In this document: positions 1-7,961 of the stretch, in pieces | Position numbering within the stretch: position 1 is the stretch's first letter | Layout: the number at the start of each line of letters is the position of its first letter | Assembly: GCF_014651635.1 (NCBI RefSeq) | Contig: NZ_BMXG01000010.1 | Location: forward strand, 37,941-101,940 | DNA length: 64,000 nucleotides | Reading direction: 5' to 3' | DNA from: Cerasicoccus arenae | GTDB taxonomy: Bacteria; Verrucomicrobiota; Verrucomicrobiia; Opitutales; Cerasicoccaceae | The notes under the pieces: model-generated | What the model saw: only the letters and a program-made list of their open reading frames with translations | Database searches by the model: none | What the model was told of the DNA's origin: nothing | Position numbers and translations under genes: made by a program

Positions 1-2
1 CC

Positions 3-1352
3 ATCGATGCCTTGCCGCCCAAAGAGCGACAGCTCGCCATTGAGCAAGAGATTGCGGCCATGCGTGCCGTCATCAACAGCGATGGCACAGGGTTTTTCAT
101 CGAAGAACAGCGACTTGCCGCGCAGGAAAATCTACTTCGTCTTGAGAAGGAACTGAAAGAGGTCAAGGGCGACATCCTCACCGCCGATCGTGAGCAGTTG
201 GCACAGACTGCCGAAATCACCGAGCAGCTTATTGCCCAGCTTCGCAGCGAGAAACAGATTGCCGCCGCCCGTGGCGATCAACAGACACTCGAGCGCCTGA
301 CAGAACGCGAAATCGAATTGCTCAAGAAGCTGCAAGCTGAATACGAAAAGCTTGCCGCCTCAGCCCGTGGAAACGACCCCGCCAAAGCAGCCGGCTTCGA
401 CACCCGTGCAACCGCCATCGGTGCAGAAATCAGCACGCTACAAACACCAGGCCTTTCCGCTGGCCAGAACTTTGCCCAAAGTGCGCAAGGTCGATTCAAC
501 GCTTTCCAAGGTGGCCAAGGCGATTTCGGAGTTGGCGCGATCGATGGCGCCCGCGCTGCCCTGCAAGACTACGTGACCGATGTGGGCAATCTGGGGCAAC
601 AGTTTGGCCGTGTCACTGGTCAGATCGCCTCTGGCATGGAAGGCGCGATTCAACCTGCGCTTGAGGGTTTGATCATGGGAACGCTGACGTGGGACCAAGC
701 TTTGCAGCAAGTTGGCATGTCGATGCTCACAACGCTCGTTCAGGCCTTCACTACGATGCTTGCGCAAATGGTCGTGCAATACATCGCTAGCGAATTGCTG
801 ATGGCCTCCACCTCTGCCGCGACACAGTCCGCAACAATGGCAGGACTTGCCGCTGCCGCGGCTGGGCTGAATGCCGCTTGGGCACCCGCAGCAACATCAG
901 CAAGCATTGCCTCCTATGGCGCTGCCGCTGGCATCGGTAGTGCTGCCTACCTCGCCGCGCTTGGAGGTTCAACCGCTGCCGCGATCAGCATGCAAAGCAC
1001 AAGCAGCCTTAGCTCTGCCGCATTGGGTGGAGGGTCACTGTTTGGCGGTTTCTTCGCCGATGGTGGACGCCCGCCCGTTGGCATTCCTTCGATCGTTGGC
1101 GAGCGCGGGCCAGAAGTCTTCGTGCCGAATGCCGCAGGCCGCATCGTGCCATCGATTCCTGATTACCTCTCCGAAGTCTCACCACCCGACTTTGGCGAAG
1201 GTGGAGCCATAGGGATGATCGTCAACATTTCGCCCGGTCTCAATGGAGCGATTCGCGCCGAGCTGATGAACACCTTGCCGCAGTTCAAGCGCGAGGTCGC
1301 CCGCTTCGTGGCCGAAGATTCCCGTAAACGTCCTACCGCCCGTCGCAAATGA
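3..1352 (+). CDS. Phage tail tape measure protein, C-terminal part (5' end outside window)
   Basis: The reading frame is open to the left edge, so the gene is cut by the window and the TTG at 12 is unlikely to be its start. The visible part has an alpha-helical, charged region (about the first 150 residues) and then a long Ala/Gly-rich hydrophobic stretch. Near the end comes a glycine-rich segment with VGERGPEVFVP, a motif typical of the C-terminus of siphovirus tape measure proteins, which set tail length and pass into the cell envelope. Its stop overlaps the next start (ATGA), as in tightly packed phage tail operons. The family assignment rests on the motif plus the following genes. Confidence 0.8.
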   Translation: MDALPPKERQLAIEQEIAAMRAVINSDGTGFFIEEQRLAAQENLLRLEKELKEVKGDILTADREQLAQTAEITEQLIAQLRSEKQIAAARGDQQTLERLTEREIELLKKLQAEYEKLAASARGNDPAKAAGFDTRATAIGAEISTLQTPGLSAGQNFAQSAQGRFNAFQGGQGDFGVGAIDGARAALQDYVTDVGNLGQQFGRVTGQIASGMEGAIQPALEGLIMGTLTWDQALQQVGMSMLTTLVQAFTTMLAQMVVQYIASELLMASTSAATQSATMAGLAAAAAGLNAAWAPAATSASIASYGAAAGIGSAAYLAALGGSTAAAISMQSTSSLSSAALGGGSLFGGFFADGGRPPVGIPSIVGERGPEVFVPNAAGRIVPSIPDYLSEVSPPDFGEGGAIGMIVNISPGLNGAIRAELMNTLPQFKREVARFVAEDSRKRPTARRK

Positions 1353-1981
1353 TCACCTTACCCACAGAACCGAGCCCGGAAAGCTTGCGCCTGAACGCCC
1401 GCCATGCCGTGGCGATCACGCAGAGCCCTTACACCGGCCACAGCCAAGCGCACGCGCACCCGGGTCGCTGGTGGGAACTGGAAATCAGCTTGGGCGAGAT
1501 GCACCGCGATTGGGCCGAGGCTTGGATTGCCGCCTTCATCCAGCTTGCCGCAGGTGAAACCTTTGTCTGGGGTCCGCGTGCTGTGACCGATGTCGACTTT
1601 GCACCGCCTCGCGGGAGCATTACCGCTGTGACGATCAGCGCGGACACACCCACGAATGCCGGGGTTCTCTACATCGACGATGGCGATTTCTCGCCGGATG
1701 GCTCAAGTGGTGGCGGTATCAGCAACTGGGCAATCGGTGACTATCTGGGAATTGGTGGCACGCTGCAAAAGGTCTTGGGCCCGCCAACGTGGAACGGCTC
1801 CGAAAGCCGCTACGAGCTGCCGGTCTTCCCTGGTCTTCGCACCGCTCTCTCTGTCGACACCGCCGCCGAGCTTGACAACCCAACGGCAACCTTTCGCCTG
1901 ACCGCGCCCGCCATCGACTTCTTTCATCATCACTACTACGGCCAAGACCCAATCACCATGGCCGCAGTGGAAGCATTCTAA
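1349..1981 (+). CDS. Phage tail protein (distal-tail position), 210 aa
   Basis: This protein follows the tape measure gene with a 4-base overlap and precedes two more tail genes. That is the place where siphoviruses and gene transfer agents encode distal tail/hub proteins. The N-terminal part contains HPGRWWELEISLG and AWIAAFIQLAAGETFVWG, which resemble small tail proteins that bridge tail tube and tip. No signal peptide or membrane segment is visible. The exact structural role is inferred from gene order only. Confidence 0.6.
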   Translation: MITLPTEPSPESLRLNARHAVAITQSPYTGHSQAHAHPGRWWELEISLGEMHRDWAEAWIAAFIQLAAGETFVWGPRAVTDVDFAPPRGSITAVTISADTPTNAGVLYIDDGDFSPDGSSGGGISNWAIGDYLGIGGTLQKVLGPPTWNGSESRYELPVFPGLRTALSVDTAAELDNPTATFRLTAPAIDFFHHHYYGQDPITMAAVEAF

Positions 1982-1983
1982 CC

Positions 1984-2613
1984 ATGCCCCGCGAACTCGA
2001 TAGCGCCTTTCTTGCTGCTCTGGAATCCACTGGGGGAGCTGCCTTGCGCCCGGTGCTGTTCGTACGCCTGAACATCGAATCACTTAGCGGCGATAGTCTA
2101 GTTGCTGATCCGATACTGCTCTGGAATGGCTACGGGGATTTCACGCCCGCCACGGCTAGCGATGCCGCCTTTGATGGCGAGACCTTCCTCGGCAACGGCT
2201 GGCTGCAATCCATTGGCGAGATCGAGGAAACGCTTGCCGTGGAGGTCAGCGAAGTCTCGCTCGCGTTCACTGGGCTGGCCGATGATCTCGTAACCGCGCT
2301 GATGACCAAGCGCTACAAGAACCGCCCGGCCTATGTCTGGCTTGGGCTGCTGAACGACGTTGGCGAGCTCGCCGCACCGCCCGCCCGCATCTTCACCGGT
2401 CGCATGGACACCTTCTCGCTGCCAGATTCGCCGAGTGAGTCCAGCATCGAGCTGACACTCGTTGGCCATCTGGTTGACCCGCAACGCCCGAAGGCTGTGC
2501 GCTACACACACACCGAGCAACAACGCCTCTTCCCCGGCGATCTTGGCCTGATCTACGTGACCAATGTTCAGGACAAGGAAGAGTTTTGGGGCAAAGCTGA
2601 TCCCGAAGTTTAA
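1984..2613 (+). CDS. Phage tail hub-type protein, 209 aa
   Basis: Starts 3 bases after the previous stop. It begins with a region about loading a value (RPVLFVRLNIESL) and continues with WNGYGDFTP, a GWLQSIGEIEETL block and FTGRMDTFSLPD. This layout is seen in conserved siphovirus tail-assembly proteins found between the tape measure and the tail-tip protein. No enzymatic motif is visible; in some phages the protein at this position carries a cell-wall peptidase, but no Cys/His active site stands out here. The role as a hub component is inferred from position. Confidence 0.55.
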   Translation: MPRELDSAFLAALESTGGAALRPVLFVRLNIESLSGDSLVADPILLWNGYGDFTPATASDAAFDGETFLGNGWLQSIGEIEETLAVEVSEVSLAFTGLADDLVTALMTKRYKNRPAYVWLGLLNDVGELAAPPARIFTGRMDTFSLPDSPSESSIELTLVGHLVDPQRPKAVRYTHTEQQRLFPGDLGLIYVTNVQDKEEFWGKADPEV

Positions 2614-2616
2614 GCC

Positions 2617-4557
2617 ATGGCCGATTCAAAAGTTCAGATTCCTTGGGAGAAATTCTACGAGCGCCGGCAGCGCAATTTTCGTGAGCCTGCCGCACATCGC
2701 CGCATCGTCTATGGCGAGCAAAAGCTTTCCGGCCCGATCCTCTTCTTTGAAACGCGAGGCTCAACCAATGACGATGCGTGGCTTTGGGTGGCGCTGGCAG
2801 GCCATGAGGTTGCCGAGATTGGCGATGTCTGGCTAGATGATGAAGTCGTTAGCCTGACCGTCAACGGAAGCGATCCGAACCGCTACAGTTCGCAGAGCGG
2901 CCGCTTCTCTGGATTGGTCGAGTTGCAGAAATTCCTGGGCACCGATGATCAAACCGTGCCCGCGTGGATCACATCCGAGCTTTCCGGCCAATGGGTGAAC
3001 TATCCGCAACTTGGATTGACGGAAGATGTCCGCGTGCGTGCGCTGACTTCCGACCCGTGGACGGTGTGGGACGTTGGCCCGCCGCCTGCCTCGCCATCTG
3101 GTGATTACCGGGTCTATATGTTCCAAGTCTCGGCCTACTATGAAGAGTGGAGATACAATTATCCGTTCACCGTAACGACTGAGCCGAGCCCAAGCTCTAG
3201 GACTTTCACGCCAAGTGCGCCAACGGGTGTTGATGACCCGCAATGGAGCTTTTTCCCAGACCGTCCGGGTAGTCAGACCTACGAGATGCGTCTTGCTGGT
3301 GCTGGCCATTTTGAGCGCTGGCAAATCAGCTATGGCCTTTGGGGCACCTACGCGGATTTCAACAGCGCCGGGGTGATCATCGGCAGTTGGAGCGCACCGC
3401 AATTTCTCATGGGCCAATCCAACACCGGCTCGAAGGTGCAGTTCGAGATCAGCCAAGTCTGGACCGACAAGCACCGCCTTCGCGGCATCGCTGGGATCAT
3501 GATCAAGATCGATTACGACGCCGATCAGTTCGACGGCAACTCTGTGCCCGAAGTCAAAGCTCTGGTTCGCGGCAAGAAGGTCCGCGATTTCTCAATCAGC
3601 ACGGTCGACCCGCCAATCGTATCGTCACGCAACCCGGCTAACTGCCTTGCGGATTACCTCTGTGATCCAGTCTTTGGGCAGGGTGCCAACTGGGAGACGG
3701 ATTTCGATCTCACCGCCCTTCAGGAAGCCGCACAAGCGTGCAATGACCCCGTGAATGGCACATCGGATGCCTCTCGCTTTCGCTGCGATGGGGCTTTTGA
3801 GTCCGACGAAGAGCCGGGCAAGATCATCCAGGCGCTGACATCCTGCATGGCTGGCCGCTCGATATTCACGGCGGGGCAATGGATAATACATGCCGGTGTC
3901 TGGCGCGAGCCAGTGCTTGAGCTGAGTGAGCAAGACCTTGTTTCCGGTGTCACGCTGTCCACACTCTCGCAACGCGACCTCGCCAACGGTGTGAAGGGCA
4001 CCTACCTCTCGCCAGAAAACGACTGGACGCCCTACGACTTTCCCGCATTCACCGATTCTGCCGCGCTCCGTGATGACAACAACGAGCGCAACTGGATGGA
4101 GCGCGAATACGATTTCACGACTGACGAAGCTGTTGCCCGCCGCTTAGCAATGATCGACCTGCGTACGCTCCGCGCCGCTGACCATGCCTTTGAAGCAGAG
4201 TTCAGCCTCAAGGCTCTGCAACTTCGCCCAGGCGACAACATCACCTTCACGTATGACCGCTTCGGCTGGGATGCGAAGTCGTTCGAGGTGCAGGCATGGC
4301 GACTGATCCCGCCCGAAGACGAAACCGGCTGGCGCGTAGGTCTCGCCCTCGTGGCCACCGAGCAGCACGTTTACGGCGAGGATGGATTCCTGATCATGGA
4401 AGATGGTTCCGGCCTACTCACCGAAGACGGCGGACACCTAGCACTTGAGGATGGTTATCTCTACGCCGAAGGCTACTTCCTTACCGAAGCTGGTGAAACC
4501 CTGCTAACGGAAGACAACACGCCACTCACCTTAGAATTCACCAACACCGACCTTTAA
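2617..4557 (+). CDS. Phage tail-tip / central fibre protein (gpJ-like), 646 aa
   Basis: The largest complete phage gene here. The N-terminus (RIVYGEQKLSGPILFFE, then LWVALAGHEVAEIGDVWLDD) matches the start of host-specificity tail-tip proteins related to lambda gpJ and the Phage-tail_3 family. The middle (residues about 330-560) has the conserved block with PANCLADYLCDPVFG. The last 60 residues are a run of short imperfect repeats built on ED-G-LL-EDG (for example LIMEDGSGLLTEDGGHLALE), probably a fibrous tip. In related phages this protein contacts the host surface. It is much shorter than lambda gpJ (about 1130 aa), so other fibre parts may be missing or elsewhere. Confidence 0.75.
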   Translation: MADSKVQIPWEKFYERRQRNFREPAAHRRIVYGEQKLSGPILFFETRGSTNDDAWLWVALAGHEVAEIGDVWLDDEVVSLTVNGSDPNRYSSQSGRFSGLVELQKFLGTDDQTVPAWITSELSGQWVNYPQLGLTEDVRVRALTSDPWTVWDVGPPPASPSGDYRVYMFQVSAYYEEWRYNYPFTVTTEPSPSSRTFTPSAPTGVDDPQWSFFPDRPGSQTYEMRLAGAGHFERWQISYGLWGTYADFNSAGVIIGSWSAPQFLMGQSNTGSKVQFEISQVWTDKHRLRGIAGIMIKIDYDADQFDGNSVPEVKALVRGKKVRDFSISTVDPPIVSSRNPANCLADYLCDPVFGQGANWETDFDLTALQEAAQACNDPVNGTSDASRFRCDGAFESDEEPGKIIQALTSCMAGRSIFTAGQWIIHAGVWREPVLELSEQDLVSGVTLSTLSQRDLANGVKGTYLSPENDWTPYDFPAFTDSAALRDDNNERNWMEREYDFTTDEAVARRLAMIDLRTLRAADHAFEAEFSLKALQLRPGDNITFTYDRFGWDAKSFEVQAWRLIPPEDETGWRVGLALVATEQHVYGEDGFLIMEDGSGLLTEDGGHLALEDGYLYAEGYFLTEAGETLLTEDNTPLTLEFTNTDL

Positions 4558-4575
4558 TCACCAACACATCACGAC

Positions 4576-4863
4576 ATGAGCAAGAAAATCTCACAACTCG
4601 CCGCCGCAACCACGATCCCAGAGAACGCGCAGATTCTGATCTATGATCCAGACGAAGCCAATGACGCCGACAAGCTCAAGCGCTACACGGGCAAGCTTTG
4701 CACCAATGATGCCTATACGGTCGCTGGTGTGCCTACCGCCGCCGATTACACCGGTGTGATGATCTACGTCTCCAACGGTGCCGCTGGCTCGCCTGTCATG
4801 GCCTTCAGTAACGGCACCAACTGGCTTCGCTGCGATACCCGCGCCGCGATCGCGGCGAGCTAA
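4576..4863 (+). CDS. Small phage tail-associated protein, 95 aa
   Basis: Follows the tail-tip gene by 18 bases on the same strand. The C-terminal half contains YVSNGAAGSPVMAFSNGTNW, a pattern I associate with small phage fibre or tail-accessory proteins. No signal peptide or membrane segment. It is the last gene with the base composition of the tail module; the DNA becomes visibly AT-richer just after it. Function unknown. Confidence 0.55.
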   Translation: MSKKISQLAAATTIPENAQILIYDPDEANDADKLKRYTGKLCTNDAYTVAGVPTAADYTGVMIYVSNGAAGSPVMAFSNGTNWLRCDTRAAIAAS

Positions 4864-5208
4864 CTTCGCTTCGTTCTGAGAGACCAGAAGGCAGAGTTTT
4901 CAAATTCTTGAACGCTCTAGACTTTTAATTGAGACATGATCTCGCATGTTAGGATTGCTCGTTTTGATATACTGCAATCCTCAATCGCTCTGTAGCCCTG
5001 TGTATTGCGAGGTTTTCGGCCAAAAGCTGCCTCATCACCACAATCACCCTCAAGCGCAACTGAATTGGTCACCTCGTACCGCAAATTGATATTGATAAGG
5101 CACTTCCACAATGATTGAATCAGCCACAATGAACGCGACACCAACCAGTGACAAAAACAGCAAAACGTGCAAGCTGCGCGTATACTAACCTATTCTAGTA
5201 AAAAACAA
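4864..5208. other. Gene-poor stretch at the phage module boundary
   Basis: This 345-base stretch separates the last tail gene from the AT-rich accessory genes. I see no convincing gene, tRNA, terminator hairpin or integrase site. A 75-codon open frame on the minus strand (4917-5144) is possible but unsupported. A holin/endolysin pair would normally be expected after the tail tip, and none is present. Confidence 0.5.
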
Positions 5209-5763
5209 ATGAACCCAGATTTATCAAAACGATTCCAAATGTGGTTTTCAGACCCATTTGAGTGGCTCCGACACAAAAAGAATCTACCTGAAGAAAGGCA
5301 GGTAAGCTTCGATGGGGGATTTGTCGCGATGTCGATGGGCTGCATGTTGTGTGAGCGATATTTTAGAGCCAAAACTAATACAGAAAAACCTCTAGAAAGA
5401 GGTGAATCTAAGAAAAAAAAGAATAAGGGGTATAACGAAAGGTTTAAGCGTGAAGCGGCAAAAGAATTAGGGATATCTAAAAGTAAGTTTGATATATTTT
5501 GGGCGGTCTATCGACATGGAATCCAGCACCAAGGAATGCCAAGAAAAGTTTATAGAAAATACGCTGGCAGAACTATCACCTATCGATCTTTAATGAGTGA
5601 AAATAATACTCATACTCCAGAGCAAGAAATAGACGGAGATATAATTTGGATTAAGATAAGTCCTTGGAAATTCACTAAACGGATGATCGAACTTTTTGAG
5701 AGGGACTCTGCTGCTTTAGAGTCTGGATTTCATCATGCATTTGCGGATATCTTTCAGAAATAA
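5209..5763 (+). CDS. Unknown protein with HEPN-like R-x4-H motif, 184 aa
   Basis: The ATG at 5209 is preferred over the in-frame GTG at 5167 because the protein then starts with a hydrophilic, foldable MNPDLSKRF. The gene is AT-rich compared with both flanks. It has a Cys pair (MGCMLCERYF, about residues 43-52), a Lys-rich loop (68-74), then IFWAVYRHGIQHQGMP with R102 and H107 spaced as R-x4-H with a polar residue after the Arg. R-x4-6-H is the catalytic motif of HEPN RNases in toxin-antitoxin and phage-defence systems. That link is inference from one motif. Alternatively it is an uncharacterised housekeeping-like family. It sits in the accessory gap beside the phage tail genes. Confidence 0.55.
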   Translation: MNPDLSKRFQMWFSDPFEWLRHKKNLPEERQVSFDGGFVAMSMGCMLCERYFRAKTNTEKPLERGESKKKKNKGYNERFKREAAKELGISKSKFDIFWAVYRHGIQHQGMPRKVYRKYAGRTITYRSLMSENNTHTPEQEIDGDIIWIKISPWKFTKRMIELFERDSAALESGFHHAFADIFQK

Positions 5764-5979
5764 GTTTCCAGAATGATTTTTCCATTTCTTTGTGATGATA
5801 TGATTCAGAGCTTCCATCTTCATCCATATAGGCCATTAATCTAGCTTCTGGTCGAATGAATGAATATCGAAAGTCTGGACAAGCCATCACACCCAACAAA
5901 TCAAGCAAACTAGAACCAGTCGATTGTGGACAACTGCGTTCGTTCCTCACTTGTGCCACATCTTGACGTTCCAGAAGAA

Positions 5980-6522
5980 ATGAATAAGCAATTCGCACGA
6001 CTCCGCATTCCGGTTCACGATGATCTCCTCGTTTCGGAGTTCACGAGCATTCTCACAGAATACGCGATAGCATATACTTCGGTTCGCTTCTTTATGACAG
6101 CAGGGCCAGAGCACGAAGACCGGATGATTGCATTGAGGTTTTCATATGAGCCATTCCTACCGCATGAAGAAGAGCCGCGACTTGGAAGAGTTATGATTAA
6201 CTCTCCTGGCTTTTGGGAGATAATTGGAGATTGGAACCCAATGAAGCTTATTGCGGACTATCTCAAGCATCGTGACCAACTTAAGCATGAGCGCAGATTC
6301 GACGGTGCCACGCGGCGCGGAATGGATCTAGATAACTTGCTCAAAGAAAACGAGGTGATTCGGGAACGCATTGAGATTCTCCAATCAGTGGGATTCTCAA
6401 AAGCCAAAATTCGGGATTCAATTAGCCAATACTTGGAGCAACCGCTTGAACGAACTAGCGATATTTCGCACCGTATGAATGTTGGAACGCCAGAGCTAAT
6501 CAACGAGAAAGGAAAAGGCTAA
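5980..6522 (+). CDS. Unknown protein, 180 aa
   Basis: Starts at ATG 5980 (GTG 5926 upstream in frame is possible). The N-terminal half looks like a beta-rich domain ending in a conserved-looking INSPGFWEIIGDWNPMKLI (about residues 88-106). After that comes a helical segment rich in charged residues (KHRDQLKHERR, then LLKENEVIRERIEILQSVGF) likely to form a helical hairpin or short coiled coil. No signal peptide, membrane segment or catalytic motif was recognised. It lies 216 bases after the HEPN-like candidate on the same strand and may form a pair with it. Function unknown. Confidence 0.5.
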   Translation: MNKQFARLRIPVHDDLLVSEFTSILTEYAIAYTSVRFFMTAGPEHEDRMIALRFSYEPFLPHEEEPRLGRVMINSPGFWEIIGDWNPMKLIADYLKHRDQLKHERRFDGATRRGMDLDNLLKENEVIRERIEILQSVGFSKAKIRDSISQYLEQPLERTSDISHRMNVGTPELINEKGKG

Positions 6523-6942
6523 CAAGCCGCGTCATGCAACCACTACCAGCTGCCCTGTTTCGATGATTTTCTCTAATTACAATGCTAACCCCTTTATCGC
6601 CGCCCGCCCCCGCTGATAGTGTTGCGTGCTCTTTGACGTTCGCTAGAAAATCAAAAGGATCATCTTCCCCATAACCATGTCAGATGCCTCCCACTTCTTC
6701 GTCAGCTAGAAAATCATCGCCAGCTTGAGCAAGCTTCATGTGCGATTGGAAATCGTTATGACAATTCGCCCTCTATCTTAAAGGCCTACAAAGCCTTAGG
6801 TTTTGCATGAAAAGCGTCTGATTATGTCCAAGGAAATGGATATCTTGGACTAATATCTTGAGAGCCTTATTACTGTTGGCATGTGGCCGGTTAGGAGAGC
6901 CGGGGTTTCTTCGTGCCTGGTAAGATCAAGCTGCGGGTGAAT

Positions 6943-6961
6943 CGATTTTACGAGAAAATCG
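6943..6961. repeat. Inverted repeat (7-base stem)
   Basis: CGATTTT and AAAATCG are perfectly complementary around a 5-base ACGAG loop. No T-run follows on either strand, so it is not a standard terminator. It could be an operator or part of a structured RNA. Confidence 0.4.
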
Positions 6962-7066
6962 TTTGGCAAAAGTGGGGATTCATAATCGGGCTGGTGGCCT
7001 TGGTTTGTTGAAGATCGGTGTCGAATTTGCACCAAAACGGTAAATTTGAGGCATTTATGTCGGTGG

Positions 7067-7084
7067 GGTTACGAGTCCGTAACC
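7067..7084. repeat. Inverted repeat upstream of the TonB locus
   Basis: GGTTACG and CGTAACC form a perfect 7-base stem with a 4-base AGTC centre, about 95 bases upstream of the first gene of the TonB locus. The symmetry and position fit an operator for a dimeric regulator, or a 5' leader hairpin. No regulator gene is adjacent. Confidence 0.35.
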
Positions 7085-7178
7085 TGTTCGTAATATGTGA
7101 CACAAGTTTAACAAGCTACCGCTAGTCAAGCTGCGTCATTTCTGTTCTACGTTTTGCCCTATCGTGAATTTATCAGTT

Positions 7179-7940
7179 ATGAACATTCGGTTTATCGCAC
7201 TTTCTGGCCTCACTTGCTGCTTGGCCTGGTCGTCTCTTTTCGGCCAGAGCGACGCAGCAGACTCCAAGGCCAAATTAGCCAAGTGGGTGGAAACACGCCA
7301 GATTATCTCCAAGGAAGCCAATGAATGGGCGATTGATAAGGAGTTTTTGATTTCGACCCGCGATTTACTCGAGGAACAAGCGGAATCGCTCGATGCTAAA
7401 ATCACCGAGCTGAAGGATTCCTCAACTGAAGCAGATAACGCGCGCCGGGCATTGCTCTTGGAACGTGGTGAATTGCAACGAGCAGATGAAGACCTTGTGA
7501 AACAGATTTCGGCCATGGAGGCTCAGGTCAAGGAGCTGATCAAGCTGTTTCCTGAGCCACTAACCGGAAAGCTGGATAAGCTCATTGTGCGTATCCCTGA
7601 TTCGCCAGAAGAAACCAATTTATCGCTTGGGCAGCGGCTGATCACTGTTTTGGGCATTCTCGGCCAAGCAGAAAAATTTAACAGCTCGGCTCACTTTTTT
7701 GGTGAAACGCGCGATGTCGGCGGCAAGAAGATTCAGGTACTCACACTGTACTGGGGTTTTGCTTTTGCAGTCTACGTAGATGCAAAAGGCACGATGGCTG
7801 GTATTGGCGAGCCAGGCCCCGATGGTTGGGTCTGGGTGGAACATAACGAAATCGCGAGCGGGGCGAAGCGTTTCATGGACATGTATGAAGGCAACGTTGA
7901 TGTCATCGAGTTCGTTGAATTGCCCATTAAGATTAAATAA
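7179..7940 (+). CDS. DUF3450-like periplasmic coiled-coil protein of the TonB locus
   Basis: ATG 7179 gives a clean signal peptide (MNIRFIALSGLTCCLAWSSL, cleavage near residue 23); an in-frame GTG lies at 7164. The mature protein starts with a long helical coiled coil (about residues 25-125) and ends in a compact domain with VLTLYWGFAFAVYVDAKG and a GEPGPDGWVW motif. This matches DUF3450, whose genes precede TtpC-type ExbB genes in TonB2-like clusters. The neighbour order (DUF3450, TtpC, ExbB, ExbD) supports it. It probably works in the periplasm with the energising complex; its molecular role is not known. Confidence 0.85.
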   Translation: MNIRFIALSGLTCCLAWSSLFGQSDAADSKAKLAKWVETRQIISKEANEWAIDKEFLISTRDLLEEQAESLDAKITELKDSSTEADNARRALLLERGELQRADEDLVKQISAMEAQVKELIKLFPEPLTGKLDKLIVRIPDSPEETNLSLGQRLITVLGILGQAEKFNSSAHFFGETRDVGGKKIQVLTLYWGFAFAVYVDAKGTMAGIGEPGPDGWVWVEHNEIASGAKRFMDMYEGNVDVIEFVELPIKIK

Positions 7941-7961
7941 CCGTTTACTATTATTTTAACC

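Larger units (their letters stand above)
6523..7178. other. 656-base intergenic stretch with hairpins, no convincing gene
   Basis: This region separates the accessory genes from the TonB locus. It contains two clean inverted repeats (6943-6961 and 7067-7084, listed separately), a short direct repeat of GCTAGAAAATCA near 6643 and 6703, and a repeated TCAAGCTGCG near 6926 and 7126. No ORF with coding character was found. It could hold an att site, a small RNA or decayed phage DNA; the sequence alone does not decide. Confidence 0.45.

Noticed and set aside
4917..5144. 75-codon open frame on the minus strand beside the tail module
   Set aside because: Some coding-like content, but no recognised motif, no clear start signal and no neighbour that supports it.
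5675..5998. 107-codon open frame on the minus strand between the two accessory genes
   Set aside because: It overlaps both plus-strand genes, which have better start sites and more protein-like composition. It could be real only if the plus-strand gene at 5209 ended earlier.
6850..7035. 61-codon minus-strand frame in the gap before the TonB locus
   Set aside because: Short, rich in His/Pro/Arg without pattern, and it covers an inverted repeat; looks like chance.
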